A DNA stretch of 64,000 bases from Ceraceosorus guamensis. Lineage: Eukaryota; Basidiomycota; Exobasidiomycetes; Ceraceosorales; Ceraceosoraceae. The position numbers and the translations under genes were made by a program. The stretch covers positions 255,197-319,196 of the forward strand of contig NW_020290017.1 in the NCBI RefSeq assembly GCF_003144195.1, read 5' to 3'. A model generated the notes under the pieces. That model was given only the letters and a program-made list of their open reading frames with translations. It had not been told where the DNA came from and did not search any database. Shown here piece after piece: positions 11,439 to 21,489 of this stretch; position 1 is the first letter of the stretch, and every line of letters begins with the position of its first letter.

Positions 11439-13053
11439 TCATTTGCGCCACTGCAAGGATGGAAGCCTAGCAAGGGTCAGCTTGAAACGTGGCACGAGTC
11501 TCGCTAGAAAGGCACTGACCGAGATGAGAGGCGCATCGGTCCTGAATCGCTGAGTGATGGTGCTCTTTTCCAAGCTGGTGCTGATGCCCATTCGATGAGC
11601 GAGCAGACCGGCATGAGCAATCATGATTCCATTGTCGATGCAGAAGCTTTCGAGTTAGGGGGAAAGAGGATGAAAGAGCATCAGCGCGTCGGCTATCGAG
11701 TGCTAGCGGTCCCGGATGGCCAAACAAAGTTTCGCGGAACATCTATCTGGTCTGTCCGCTCGCTCACTCACCGCTCATCCGTCGCAAAGACGCTGCCACC
11801 TCGCTCGGAAGCCATGATGCCCATCATCTCTTGCAACCTGGCATTGCATCCCACACCACCGACAATGAGCACCTCCCTACTTCCCACGTGCGCCATAGCT
11901 CTCTCGGTAATCTCGACCAACATAGCAAAGACGTGTTCTTGCAGACTGAAACACAGATCCTGTGGAGTGAACTCCTTCAAGCCTCGAATGGAAGTAGATG
12001 TGAAAGCTTGCACATTTTCGAACATGTCTTGACCTGTCAGATCCGTGGAGGGTGCTAGTTCGGAAGCTGTCGAATGACCAGCATGTCGCCCGTCAGAGGA
12101 CCAATTTTGCCCGTTGGCTAATGCTCCCCAATCCTGTGAAGCGTCCTGCTTCGGCGCGCGTGACGAAGGGTCAGATTTGAAACGGGCATCCCGCGTGTAT
12201 GCTTCGGTCGCAGCGAGGATTCCGCCCAGAGCCACATCCATGCCTTTGGTGGAGTAGGGCAATGGCAGCAATCGTTTGCCTCTGAGTGCGACGAGGGAGA
12301 TGGTGTCAACGCATTTTCGCCTGGAGAGAGAGAGCTGCAAGGTGCGGAGGTGGTAGGTGAGCCAGCGACTCACTTGCGTGCTTCAATCTCGATGTTCTGC
12401 CCGGGACTAGGATCATTGCTGAGACCAATGACTCGAGCGAATCTGTCCAGGCAATTGCCTACCGCAATGTCCAGCGTCTCCCCAAAGATCCGGTACCTCT
12501 GCGAAGAGTACGCAATGACCTGCGTATTGCCTCCAGATACATACAGCACGATGGGATTTTTGGCTCCCGTTATCGTCCTTCCCATCTCTATATGGCCGAC
12601 GCAATGGTTGACACCGACGAGAGGCAGCTTGTAAAGCGAAGAAAGGGTCCGCGCGACGAGCGACACGACATGCAAAGGTCCTCCCATGCCCGGTCCCTTT
12701 GTGAAGCACACGCAAGAACAGTTCGTAATCTTCACGCCTGCCCTACGAACCGCTTCCTCCGCAACTCGAACCAACCACGCTCTGTGATGTTTTTCCGTGT
12801 CAGAAGGCAAAAAGCCGGTGCCAGGTTGGGTCACGTAGGTGTGTCGCACGTTGGAAAGAATGTCCACGCTGCCATCCACATTGTGTCGCACTACCCCACA
12901 TCCGAGCTTGTTTGCGCTGCCTTCAAGTCCGAGCGCCAAAATGGGCTTGTCGAGTGCTGGAAGGGGAGAGCTTCTGAGCTTGTCGACTCGACGCCTGTCA
13001 CGCGCGCAGGGGAGAAACGCATACATTGCAGGCTGGGTCAGGAGCCTCATCAT
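11439..13053 (-). CDS. KAE1: KEOPS subunit Kae1 (tRNA t6A synthesis)
   Basis: Exons on the minus strand are 13053-12374, 12281-11772, 11646-11520 and 11450-11439, giving 442 residues. Family blocks: [20 protein letters not shown] (ATP-grasp start), the metal-binding [51 protein letters not shown] and [18 protein letters not shown]. Kae1 transfers the threonylcarbamoyl group to A37 of ANN-decoding tRNAs in the cytosol. About 60 extra residues (rich in S/D/A) interrupt the C-terminal lobe between [10 protein letters not shown] and [11 protein letters not shown], compared with the human protein as I know it. The N-terminus is about 35 residues longer than usual, so the start could be wrong. The last exon codes only WRK. 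Confidence 0.93.
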
Positions 13054-13095
13054 ACATCCGCTCGAACTACTCGAGTACAGCTTGGGAACATCGAT

Positions 13096-16080
13096 TCACC
13101 TTTTGCTACCATTCACCTCTGGCGCTTCCGCCGAAGCACCAGTGCTAGTCGAAGCTGGCGGTGCAAGAGCCTTGTCATCCACTCGATGATCGGTATCGAT
13201 GGCTGCGTTAGGCGAAGAATCATTTGCAGCCGTGTCTGACTTGGTCGCCTCATTACCGTGATCGCTTGCCAAACTAGCACTCTGATCTGCAGGCTGCTCC
13301 TGCACGGTGCTGGAGCTGGTCATGACACCCTTGCCCAGCTGGCTGCCACCCACGTCCGTTCGAGGAAGAGCCGCCTTCAATGCCTCGTCTATCTTTTCAA
13401 GCGCATCGATAAGTTCTTCCTCGTGCCACTTGCGTCCCAAAAGCTGTAGGCACAGCGGCGCGCCATCGAAGGTCGATCGATTTTGCGTGTCTATGTGAGC
13501 CAATACGCACGCAAAGAGACGTCAGCCCTCTGCGCTATCGTGCCTTCCCTACGAAGACGACTCCATTCAAGGCACGCACACTCTTGATCCGCAAACGCTT
13601 GCCAACGATTGTCGTAGTCCGCTTCTTCGGGGAGAGGGATTTCGGACGTTTGTTGCTCGTACGCAATGTCCGTCTGCGCATCCGCAACAAGTCCGGTCGG
13701 GAATACAGCCCCTGGAGCGTCCCACAAATTGAAATGTGAGGTGTAACTGAAGAAACATAGCAAAAGAGATCGATCAGTACGGAAGTACGCTGCGAGGATG
13801 TGTGCAGCGAGCTCTCACCCCCAGTACGTGACCTGACGATGTTCGGTACGTTTATGTGATCACAGATTGCATGAGCGATCTGGGCGAGAGCAAAATGAGA
13901 GCAGTTGTCCAGCTCGGACGCGGACTCACTTTTCCAGGCCTCGGCGCCGTGCCAGTCTGCGCAGGAGCAAGCACGAAGTCGACGTCCGCCTCGTCCCACC
14001 TGTTCCAGAATGCCCTTCTGCTAGCCTCCCTCTGCGCATTCAAAGCCCACATCTCAGTGGCCGTCTTTGAAGCCTTTGGGATCAGCGCTGGTGCAGTGGA
14101 GGCTGACGGAGGTAGAGGCGAGCTGGTCTGGAGAGGAGCTGCGGCTGCCGCGCTAGAGCCGCTCGAGGAGGAGGTTGTCAGGAAAGGCTCGAGGATCGTC
14201 TGGGTCAACGGCAAGAGAGGCTCGGTGGTGCTCGTGATGAGAGTGTGCGCCACCGCTCCAGAATCCGGGAAGCTGTGCATTCGTGCATCAGCCTTGAGTC
14301 ATCTGCTCTTGTGACTAGACGTTGCACGCATGTCAACTCACTATAGATCTCTTGTCAAGTTCCAAGCATCCCTAGCGGTCCCTTTGGGTCCCAAAGAGAA
14401 GGGCACGATCTCGAATTGAGCTGCTGGATCTTGTTCGAGTACGCTTTGAGCGTGCCGCAAAGCTCTTCGGATCGGTGTCCAAGGTCTGACAAGGTCGTCG
14501 CTTTGAAGCACTCCGATGCGAATCTTGCGTTTGAGGGAGAGGTCGACTCTCCAAGGTAGGCGAGGGCAAGTATGGTCCAGCTCCCACGTCGCTTGAACCC
14601 TGTGGTCATCTCGCTCTTGCTCAGCGGACGTCTCGGAGGACAAGAGCGTGCTAAGCGCCAGACGTAGATCGCGAACACTGTTGGTGAAAGGCCCTACTGT
14701 GCCTAGGATGCCTTCATTACCTGGCATCGTTCCTCGAGAACCAGAAATGGACAAGCGACCAGTAGTGCTTCTGATGGTGTACAAGCCAACACAAGCGGCG
14801 GGCTGTCTGACCGAACCACCTATTTGCCGTGGACAGAGAAGCAGTGAGAAGCCTTGAAGAACACCTACAAGTGTATGCGGCCAGTCAAGTGTTTGGGCAC
14901 TCACCTATGTCCGTGCCCCATCCAATCGCCGAACCTCCGCTAGCTACCAGAGCTGCCTCGCCTCCTGAGCTCCCACCAGGACTCAGCTTGAGATTGACTG
15001 GGTTCAGCGTTTGGCCATGCAGATGCGAGCGGGTATCAAGAGCCATGACGGTCTGAGGCATTGTAGTCTGCGATTTGCACAGGAAGCCTCATTGCATCAG
15101 TGCTTACACGCCGGACAGCCTTCGCCAGAACCACGAATGTCTCGAAGAGCTCTGCTCACCTTCGCAAGAATGACACAGCCTGCCTGCTTGAGTTGTCTGA
15201 CCAGCACCGCGTCCGCCTGCATGACATGCGTTCCCTGCTTTCGAACGAGTTCGAGCACGCTCAAATCCGTGCCCTGCGCCTTGAGCCTGCTCTCAATTTC
15301 TCCCCCGCTTCGAGTCAAGTTTTGCGTCGCAGTGGGATTGAGCACGTCAAAGATGATTCCTCTATCGCTTCGCGTGCCTCTCAAGCCCAAGTGTGCCTTG
15401 ATGCTGACTGGCAGGCCGAAGAGTCTGGGAAGGTGCGAGATGGCAGATGCCTCGCCGTGCGCTTCGACTAGTCGAGCGCGCAGATCGTCCAGTTCTCGTG
15501 CGCGTGCTCGAGCTTGATCCACCAGAAGCGAGGTGAGGCACCCGGTGGCGTAGTGCGACAGTGCAGACCGAGACAAGAAAGTCTCTGTGCTCTCTCGAAC
15601 CGACACCTTACCGGTCTTGAGCGCATACAAGAGATCTGTCGCATCTGCTGCCTTGATCCCCGTCAAGCGGTCCAGCGGAGGTTGTTGCTCATCGTTGGGG
15701 AGCAGATCGAAGAAGTTGAACGACTGCGTGTTGGTCTGCTGCGATGAATCTACCGAGGTGTCTTGGATCGCTTGGTCGCCCATGGCAGGCCAAGCCGGGG
15801 GCTCATCGTGCCTGATCAAGCTCGCATTGGTCTTTTGCAGCACTCTCCTGAGCCTCTCGCTCGACTTGGGCAGCTCAGCATAGTTTGTCTGTCCATCTGC
15901 AAGGGCATCTTGCTCGGTGGAGATGTCGGAAGGTATGGCGGGTGCGCTTGACAGGTACGAAGCGAGGGTGGTGCGCCAGTCCGAGGTGCAGTCTACTCCC
16001 AGGGAGTGCTCGGCCACTAGCGTAGGAGGAGCTGATGCCTGAGCACGAGCAGAGGAGGGAGTCAAAGGTGCTGTGGACAT
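13096..16080 (-). CDS. Amidase-signature family hydrolase, seven exons
   Basis: Exons on the minus strand are 16080-15160, 15067-14905, 14819-14342, 14272-13930, 13832-13819 (14 nt), 13746-13580 and 13490-13096, all in phase, giving 826 residues. The Ser-cisSer-Lys amidase machinery is visible: the catalytic lysine in LPVSIKAHLGLRG, then LSPGGSSGGEAALVASGG and GWGTDIGGSVRQPAA. Fungal-type motifs TTMPQTVMALD (across intron 1) and TFDGAPLCLQLLG (C-terminal) fix the frame. The enzyme hydrolyses a carbon-nitrogen amide bond; the substrate cannot be told from sequence. About 150 residues precede the catalytic core and about 90 follow it, both low complexity and probably disordered. The stop codon is only 42 bp before the KAE1 start on the same strand. 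Confidence 0.92.
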
Positions 16081-16968
16081 GGTGTATGGACACACTGTTC
16101 GTGCCTCGCCGCCAGAGGCCCTGGTGTCGGCAACGGCACTACCGCAAGCCGCAAGTAGCTCGCAGTGACTTTGTCTGATGCACTCAAAAGATTCCGGACA
16201 GGCCTGACAGCTTGCTCGGTCAATGCAGATCAGCGCCAACACGAGCCTGGCTATGTATGCTGACAGCGAGCCACGCTGGTGTCAACAGATCCTCTGCCGC
16301 GTATCCGATGGTATGATGGGTGGGTGGTGGATAGGATAGGCATGCGTGTGGCCGACGACCGCACCCGAGATCGATGGAGCCATGCTGCACGCACACTCTG
16401 ACTCGTGACTCACGACTCACGATCCGACTTGGACGCCCTGCAGCGCACAGATGAGAATCATAACACGTGACTCGCACCAACTTTTTTCGCAGGCTGTGCC
16501 AAATTTCCACGACGCGTTCTCTCTCCTCCACCAAAGAGAACAAGCACACCTGGAGGGTATTGTGGACGCGGGCTGGCTGCTGGCATTGTTGATTGTTGAT
16601 CATGATTGCAGCATCTCAAATCGTGATTCGCGCATCAGGATCGTCATTCACTGTTCACTTTCTTTCCCACCGCACTTTCGTCAGGCTTCCGACCCAGCGT
16701 AACCTCTAGCGCTGTTGGAGACATTGAGCACACTCTTCCCGAGCCGTGACTGCCCACGCTCTGAGCTTTGTTCACGCATAGCCTCCTGTCCAGCCGTTCC
16801 GATCGAACATCATCCGCGAAACCGAGACAGGCACTCAAATCGGTTCAGCACTGCTTCACCTTGGCAGCAGTGCAGCAGCTCGGCCTTGCACTTTATCCAA
16901 GACACTCTCACTGCCAGACTCGTTTCCCTTGCACCTTCGTCGGCATCCAGACGGGAAGGATCAACACG
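16081..16968. other. Divergent promoter region (amidase / NUFIP1-like)
   Basis: No gene recognised. It contains a dense array of ACTCGTGACTCACGACTCACGA words at 16400-16422, a CACGTG E-box near 16465 and a TCGTGATTCGCG word near 16620. These words recur in other noncoding parts of the window. Confidence 0.5.
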
Positions 16969-19524
16969 ATGAACAGACCATGGGGCCGCTCATCCCAAGG
17001 CTCGGGCTACGGTCCGCCCGCAGCCGGTCCTTCGTCCTACTCGAACGCATACAGCCATCAGTCGTACAATCAATCTCCATACCACCACGAACACGCTCAC
17101 CGCGGCGGTCGAGGTGGGCAAGGGCATGGGCACGGGCGCATTTTTGGACGAAGTAGGGGTATGGGTATGGCAGGAACGGGTGCTCGAGGACGAGGACGAG
17201 AAGCGAGCAGAGGAGGCTCCGGGCGTGCAGCACCGATGGAGACGGATGTGCTTGGACTAGAAGGACATCTCGAGTGCGGACACGTAGATCAACCAGCGCG
17301 CGAGCTATCCACCTCCTCCCTCGCTGCAGATGCACCCGCAAGTACCTCGCAGCAGACCGCTCCAAAGGCGGGAGCAGAAGCAACAACTGATGGCAAGTGT
17401 CCCTACAGAACAAGAGATCCCACCTCTCTCGCTCTACACAAGTACGATCGACATCTCATCTTGCCTGAGGGAGGACTAGCAGAGCTGGATCGTATAGACC
17501 CGATCAGACGATGGGAGTTGGCGGAGGAGCGCAAGCAGGCAGTTCGAGCTGCCAAGCGGCAGGCTCTGGAAGGGCCTTCACAGGAAGAAGACAGTGATAG
17601 CGCCAGCGATGAAGAAAGTGATGCTGGTAGCTCGAGCTCACATAGCTCCATCGAGTCCCCACGCGCCTCTGCCAGCTCGGCCACGAAGGTCTCGGGTCAG
17701 ACGGTAGATCCAACGCAGACCATTTCAGGTCTCAACATCACCCTGTCAACGCCTCAACTCATAGAGCAGTGGCGCAACGAGAGACGCAAAAGATTTCCTA
17801 CGCAGGTGAATGTGGAAAAGAAATTGAGAGAAGCTTGGAATGATGAGAAAAGCAGAGAACGGAGTGTGGGAAGAGGCGCCGAAGAGAGATCGAGCAAGAA
17901 GCAGAGGGTATGGGGACCTCGAGAGAAAGAAGGTGAAAAGAGTGAAGCTGCGCAAGATGCAGAGAGTAGGCAACCTGAGATTGTCACAGGTAGGCGGGAG
18001 GACGAGAGACCGAGCGCTGCTCACAACACCCTCAGTCGGCAAGAGGAGGGTGGCGATAGTGACAGCGACAGCGATGGTCCTCCCGAGGAAGTCAGCACCA
18101 AGCAGAAGACTTTGGAAGGGGCAGTCGAAGAGAAGAAGAGGTCATCAAGCACCTCACGACAAGAAAATGTTGATGCGAGCGACTCAAGCGACTCCGAATC
18201 GTCTTCGGGCTCACATATTTCTCAAGGCTCCACCTCTGAGACTCGAAGAAATCAAGGTGAGCCGTTGGCAGATGAGCCCAGTCCGGCAAAGGACCCGTCC
18301 AAACAACACGGAGAAGCGGCGACGCAGAATGACCCTGGTACGACGAGTGCTTCGGGTGCTAATGCGAGGTCCGAGCAGACCCTAGCGGGACCCAACGCTC
18401 GAGTCTGCCAGCATTGGCTTAGAGGTAAATGTAGCTACGGCTCTCAATGCCGATCTAAGCACGTCCTGGCTTCCCAGCCCTCTCGACCAGTCAAGCAGCA
18501 TCGTCCTCGACCCAGAGCCCCGCCGTCCAATCCCTTTGCTCAGCCGAATTTGCTCCGAGCGCTGCTAGAAAAGGAGATTGGTCAGCATGTCTCGTATGTA
18601 GCGCAATTCGTGAGATTCCTGGTCAGGAATAACGTATTGGAGGGCGTGGAGCGGCAAGTTGGAGATGCCTCTTTGCAGAGGGAGAAGCGACGGTTAATTG
18701 AGGAGGTAGTAGCGTCAGACGCTACGGACCAGCCTAGCCAGCAGGCAAGCAGCTCCTCGCTAGCCGCAGGAACGATGCCGCAAATCGATGGAGAGTTAGC
18801 GACTCTACCAGCTGAAGACGGTAAAGCTCGAGCTCTGTACCGACCGCCATCACCGCTCCTGCAACCGCTTTCGGAGCTGAATTACCCTCCCGAGCCCGAT
18901 CCTTTCATCTTTCTGGACCCGCTGCGAGCCAACGATGCGATGCCCTTGACGCACGCCCAGCTCGTATCGCTTTCGGTGCATCCGGACATCAGGGACCTTC
19001 TTCATGCTCCCACTAGCGCTCCCTCCCGAACCGCCCAAGCGCTGGGCCAACATCTTCCAACTCCACCAGCACTGCAAAGAGCTCTGAAGACGTTGGACGC
19101 GCTACCTTCTTTCCGACACAGACAATCAGCAATCGAGATCATCCTGGGCGTGTCGGAGCAGAGTGCGCAGCATGCTCATCAGCTCGCGCCCACTTTTGTT
19201 CGGAGGACGCCGAATCAGGAAAAGGACAGGGTCATTTCGGAGAGCGAGTTGTTCAGACTAGGACTCAGAGTGGGCACGGAGGAGGTCAAGATCATACAGC
19301 AGCTGGCTGCAGTGGTCGCTACGGTGGTGGGCAACATCGACTTTCAACCAGATTCTAGTAACCTCGCAGCACTTGCGGAAGGGAAAACCTTGCGGACTGA
19401 GTCGATGACGGCGGAGCAAGAGAGGCAAGCTTTCGAAAAGAGACAGGCTGAGAGAATGCTGCGTTGGGAACGGGAAGCCGAGAAGAGGGATATGCTCAGG
19501 TCGCTAGGCATCGACGTTGACTGA
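16969..19524 (+). CDS. NUFIP1/Rsa1-like CCCH zinc-finger protein
   Basis: A single open frame of 851 residues. I chose the ATG at 16969 because it begins the Gly/Tyr/Pro/His-rich N-terminus; the frame stays open upstream to 16768. A NUFIP-type segment, LSTPQLIEQWRNERRKRFPT, is near residues 257-276. A C-x7-C-x5-C-x3-H zinc finger (CQHWLRGKC, CSYGSQC, CRSKH) is near residue 480. A degenerate C2H2-like element (KCPYRTRDP...HKYDRH) lacks its second cysteine. NUFIP1/Rsa1 proteins are scaffolds for assembly of box C/D snoRNPs. Long Ser/Asp/Glu-rich linkers fill the middle, and the last 250 residues are helical and charged. Family assignment rests on the NUFIP segment plus the CCCH finger; the snoRNP role is inferred. 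Confidence 0.8.
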   Translation: MNRPWGRSSQGSGYGPPAAGPSSYSNAYSHQSYNQSPYHHEHAHRGGRGGQGHGHGRIFGRSRGMGMAGTGARGRGREASRGGSGRAAPMETDVLGLEGHLECGHVDQPARELSTSSLAADAPASTSQQTAPKAGAEATTDGKCPYRTRDPTSLALHKYDRHLILPEGGLAELDRIDPIRRWELAEERKQAVRAAKRQALEGPSQEEDSDSASDEESDAGSSSSHSSIESPRASASSATKVSGQTVDPTQTISGLNITLSTPQLIEQWRNERRKRFPTQVNVEKKLREAWNDEKSRERSVGRGAEERSSKKQRVWGPREKEGEKSEAAQDAESRQPEIVTGRREDERPSAAHNTLSRQEEGGDSDSDSDGPPEEVSTKQKTLEGAVEEKKRSSSTSRQENVDASDSSDSESSSGSHISQGSTSETRRNQGEPLADEPSPAKDPSKQHGEAATQNDPGTTSASGANARSEQTLAGPNARVCQHWLRGKCSYGSQCRSKHVLASQPSRPVKQHRPRPRAPPSNPFAQPNLLRALLEKEIGQHVSYVAQFVRFLVRNNVLEGVERQVGDASLQREKRRLIEEVVASDATDQPSQQASSSSLAAGTMPQIDGELATLPAEDGKARALYRPPSPLLQPLSELNYPPEPDPFIFLDPLRANDAMPLTHAQLVSLSVHPDIRDLLHAPTSAPSRTAQALGQHLPTPPALQRALKTLDALPSFRHRQSAIEIILGVSEQSAQHAHQLAPTFVRRTPNQEKDRVISESELFRLGLRVGTEEVKIIQQLAAVVATVVGNIDFQPDSSNLAALAEGKTLRTESMTAEQERQAFEKRQAERMLRWEREAEKRDMLRSLGIDVD

Positions 19525-20636
19525 GAGATTCGTCGATTATGTTTGCACTCGTGTTAATGCGTCATCTTTGTTACCCAAATATCGCAACTTCGTGCCATTG
19601 CTAGAGGTGTCCTGTGCTGTGATGCTCACACGATATGACAGTGAAAGCGTTTCGTATAAGGCTGTCACAGTGTAGCACACCAATCACGAATGAGCGAAGG
19701 CTCTCAAGCCTCAAGCTTGGGAAACGGGCCACATTCATTGATTCGAGACAACAGAAGACACGATTCGAGGCAACAGAAGACACGATTCGAGACAACAGAA
19801 GCCACGCGCGAAACCGAGGAGGGACAAACTTTGAAGGGGGCTACTGAGACTAGGGCTTGCGAGCGCCTGACGGGTGCAGAGATCATTGAATGGAGCAGTG
19901 TCACCATCTGAGGTAAGATTCAATCGTCCATGAGCCAATCAAGCCATGTAGATCGAGAGGTGTCTTTGCTAGCGCGCAAATGCTGCGATGACGACGGGGG
20001 AGCAGACTTGTCCTGCTAAAGACAACGTTGAACGGAGCGCCGTGCACAAACGTGTCCAAGGGCTGGTTGCAGCTGATGCGCGATGGCTTTGCGACGCGGG
20101 GCTCAGCCACGGTGAATTCGTCGAGACCGTATTGCTTTAGAAGGGCTGAGGATAGCGCATCGTTTGGGAAAGATGGCTAGGACGACGATGACGATGAAGA
20201 CGACGAATGATAATGATGACGAATGATAATGATGACGATGACGATGATGATGATAATTGGTATAATGCAGATGACAACCAGAGAGGACGAGACCGAGGGT
20301 CAAGGGCCAAGGCCGAGAGTAGGGTGTTGCGCGTCTTTCCATGCAGAACGCTCTTTGAAAGCGGGCGGGACGAGAGAGTCCGACGTGAGGCTGAGGCTGA
20401 GCGAGAGGCCGAGAAAGCGGAACCAGGATGGAGAATCGAACTTTCTTTGGCAGGGCGGAATGGACGCGATGAAACGAGCATTCAAGGGCGAAAACCGAGA
20501 TAAGAGCGAGCGAGTCATTCGGGTCTTGATCAAGGTCGCGATGACCAGGGTCGCGATGATCAAATTGGCGTGGGCGTCGAGGACGACGTGCGAGGTGCCA
20601 GACCCAGGAGCCATTGCGCTGACTTGGCTGTGGATA
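19525..20636. other. Left flank of the duplicated island
   Basis: No intact gene. The segment about 19.99-20.35 kb is one copy of a diverged direct duplication. For example, GTGCACAAA...GGCTGGTTGCAGCTGAT at 20042-20077 recurs at 21792-21826, and GACGAGACCGAGGGTCAAGG near 20288 resembles GACGAGATCAAGACCAAG near 23085. It also holds two exact copies of GACGAATGATAATGAT (20202-20233) inside a GAC/GAT-rich simple repeat. Confidence 0.55.
19741..19806. repeat. Three tandem 22-bp units
   Basis: Three adjacent copies of ATTCGAGACAACAGAAGACACG start at 19741, 19763 and 19785, with one substitution each in the second and third. The block lies downstream of the NUFIP1-like gene, at the left edge of the accessory island. 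There are no spacers, so it is not CRISPR-like. Confidence 0.9.
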
Positions 20637-21488
20637 TCAAGCCCCGATCGACAGCATCTCCAAAGACGACGCTGCGGTTGCGACGAGAGTCTCGACCTGG
20701 GCGTCGCAGACTCGAGCGTGCGCATTTTGGTAGGCCATTTCTCCCGCCGATTCCATCTCAACCTCGGTGGAGACGCTGTCGCTACGGACGCGCGTCTCCG
20801 TCCTGATGAAGCTGGGCTCCCAGCTAGGAATCGGCGAGCTTTGAGGGGGGCTGGAGGGCGCGGCTCGTGGCACCAAGAGCTGGAAGAGCGTGTCTTGCGA
20901 CACAAGGATGTCGCCAGCAAGGCAACAACGCTTTGCCATGTTGCACTCGAGAGGCACGTCCTTGTCGTCTGCGCAATGCTTGAGCTTCATGCGTCATTCC
21001 ATGTCTTCCTTTTGGCCATGGAGACAACGCATGCAAATCCACATTGGGACCTCTCTCTGTGGCTGCAGCACCTTCTTGGGCGCTACCGTTGGGCGCAGAC
21101 GCTTGGCAGCACAATCTTTGGCGTTGGTGTTGTCGTCGGAGATACGCTTTACCCCTTGGTGAGTCTAGGGGTCCACAAGAAGAGCGGAAAGTACCTTTGC
21201 GACTCCGCAAACACTGGGGCGAGTTGGAAGCGATTTGATGCATCTGACATCGTCTTTTGCATCTACCGAGCTGCTCTCAACCAAGACGTTGGTCTGAGCA
21301 GTTGAGACCAAGGGCCAATTGCTGATGCTCAGCAATTGCTCAAAAGACCCTAAGCTCTCATCGTACTTGTCCAGCTCAGGTAGGTTGCACCAGACGTTGT
21401 AGATGGCTGGCAGATGCAGCCCCTGGTAAGCAGAGGCAATTTCTTGTTGAAGCCAAATCTTGGCCTGCAGGCAGCAAAGACAATGCAA
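20637..21488 (-). pseudogene. Broken paralogue of the orphan coiled-coil gene at 23417-24436
   Basis: Read on the minus strand, this segment aligns collinearly with the open copy about 2.8 kb away. N-terminal part: KIWLQQEIASAYQGLHLP, SFEQLLSISNWPLVSTAQTN and CIKSLPTRPSV, in one frame ending at a stop near 21165. C-terminal part: KRCCLAGDILVSQDTLFQLL and FIRTETRVRSDS, in another frame, ending LEMLSIGA at 20637. The middle is shifted and carries stops where the partner is open. The first 80 or so residues of the partner have no clear counterpart. An undetected intron could restore part of the frame, but the missing start and the scattered indels favour a pseudogene. Function of the family is unknown. 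Confidence 0.65.
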
Positions 21489-21489
21489 A

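Noticed and set aside
19741-19806. Possible CRISPR-like repeat array
   Set aside because: Direct 22-bp repeats without spacers in a nuclear fungal genome; a simple tandem repeat.
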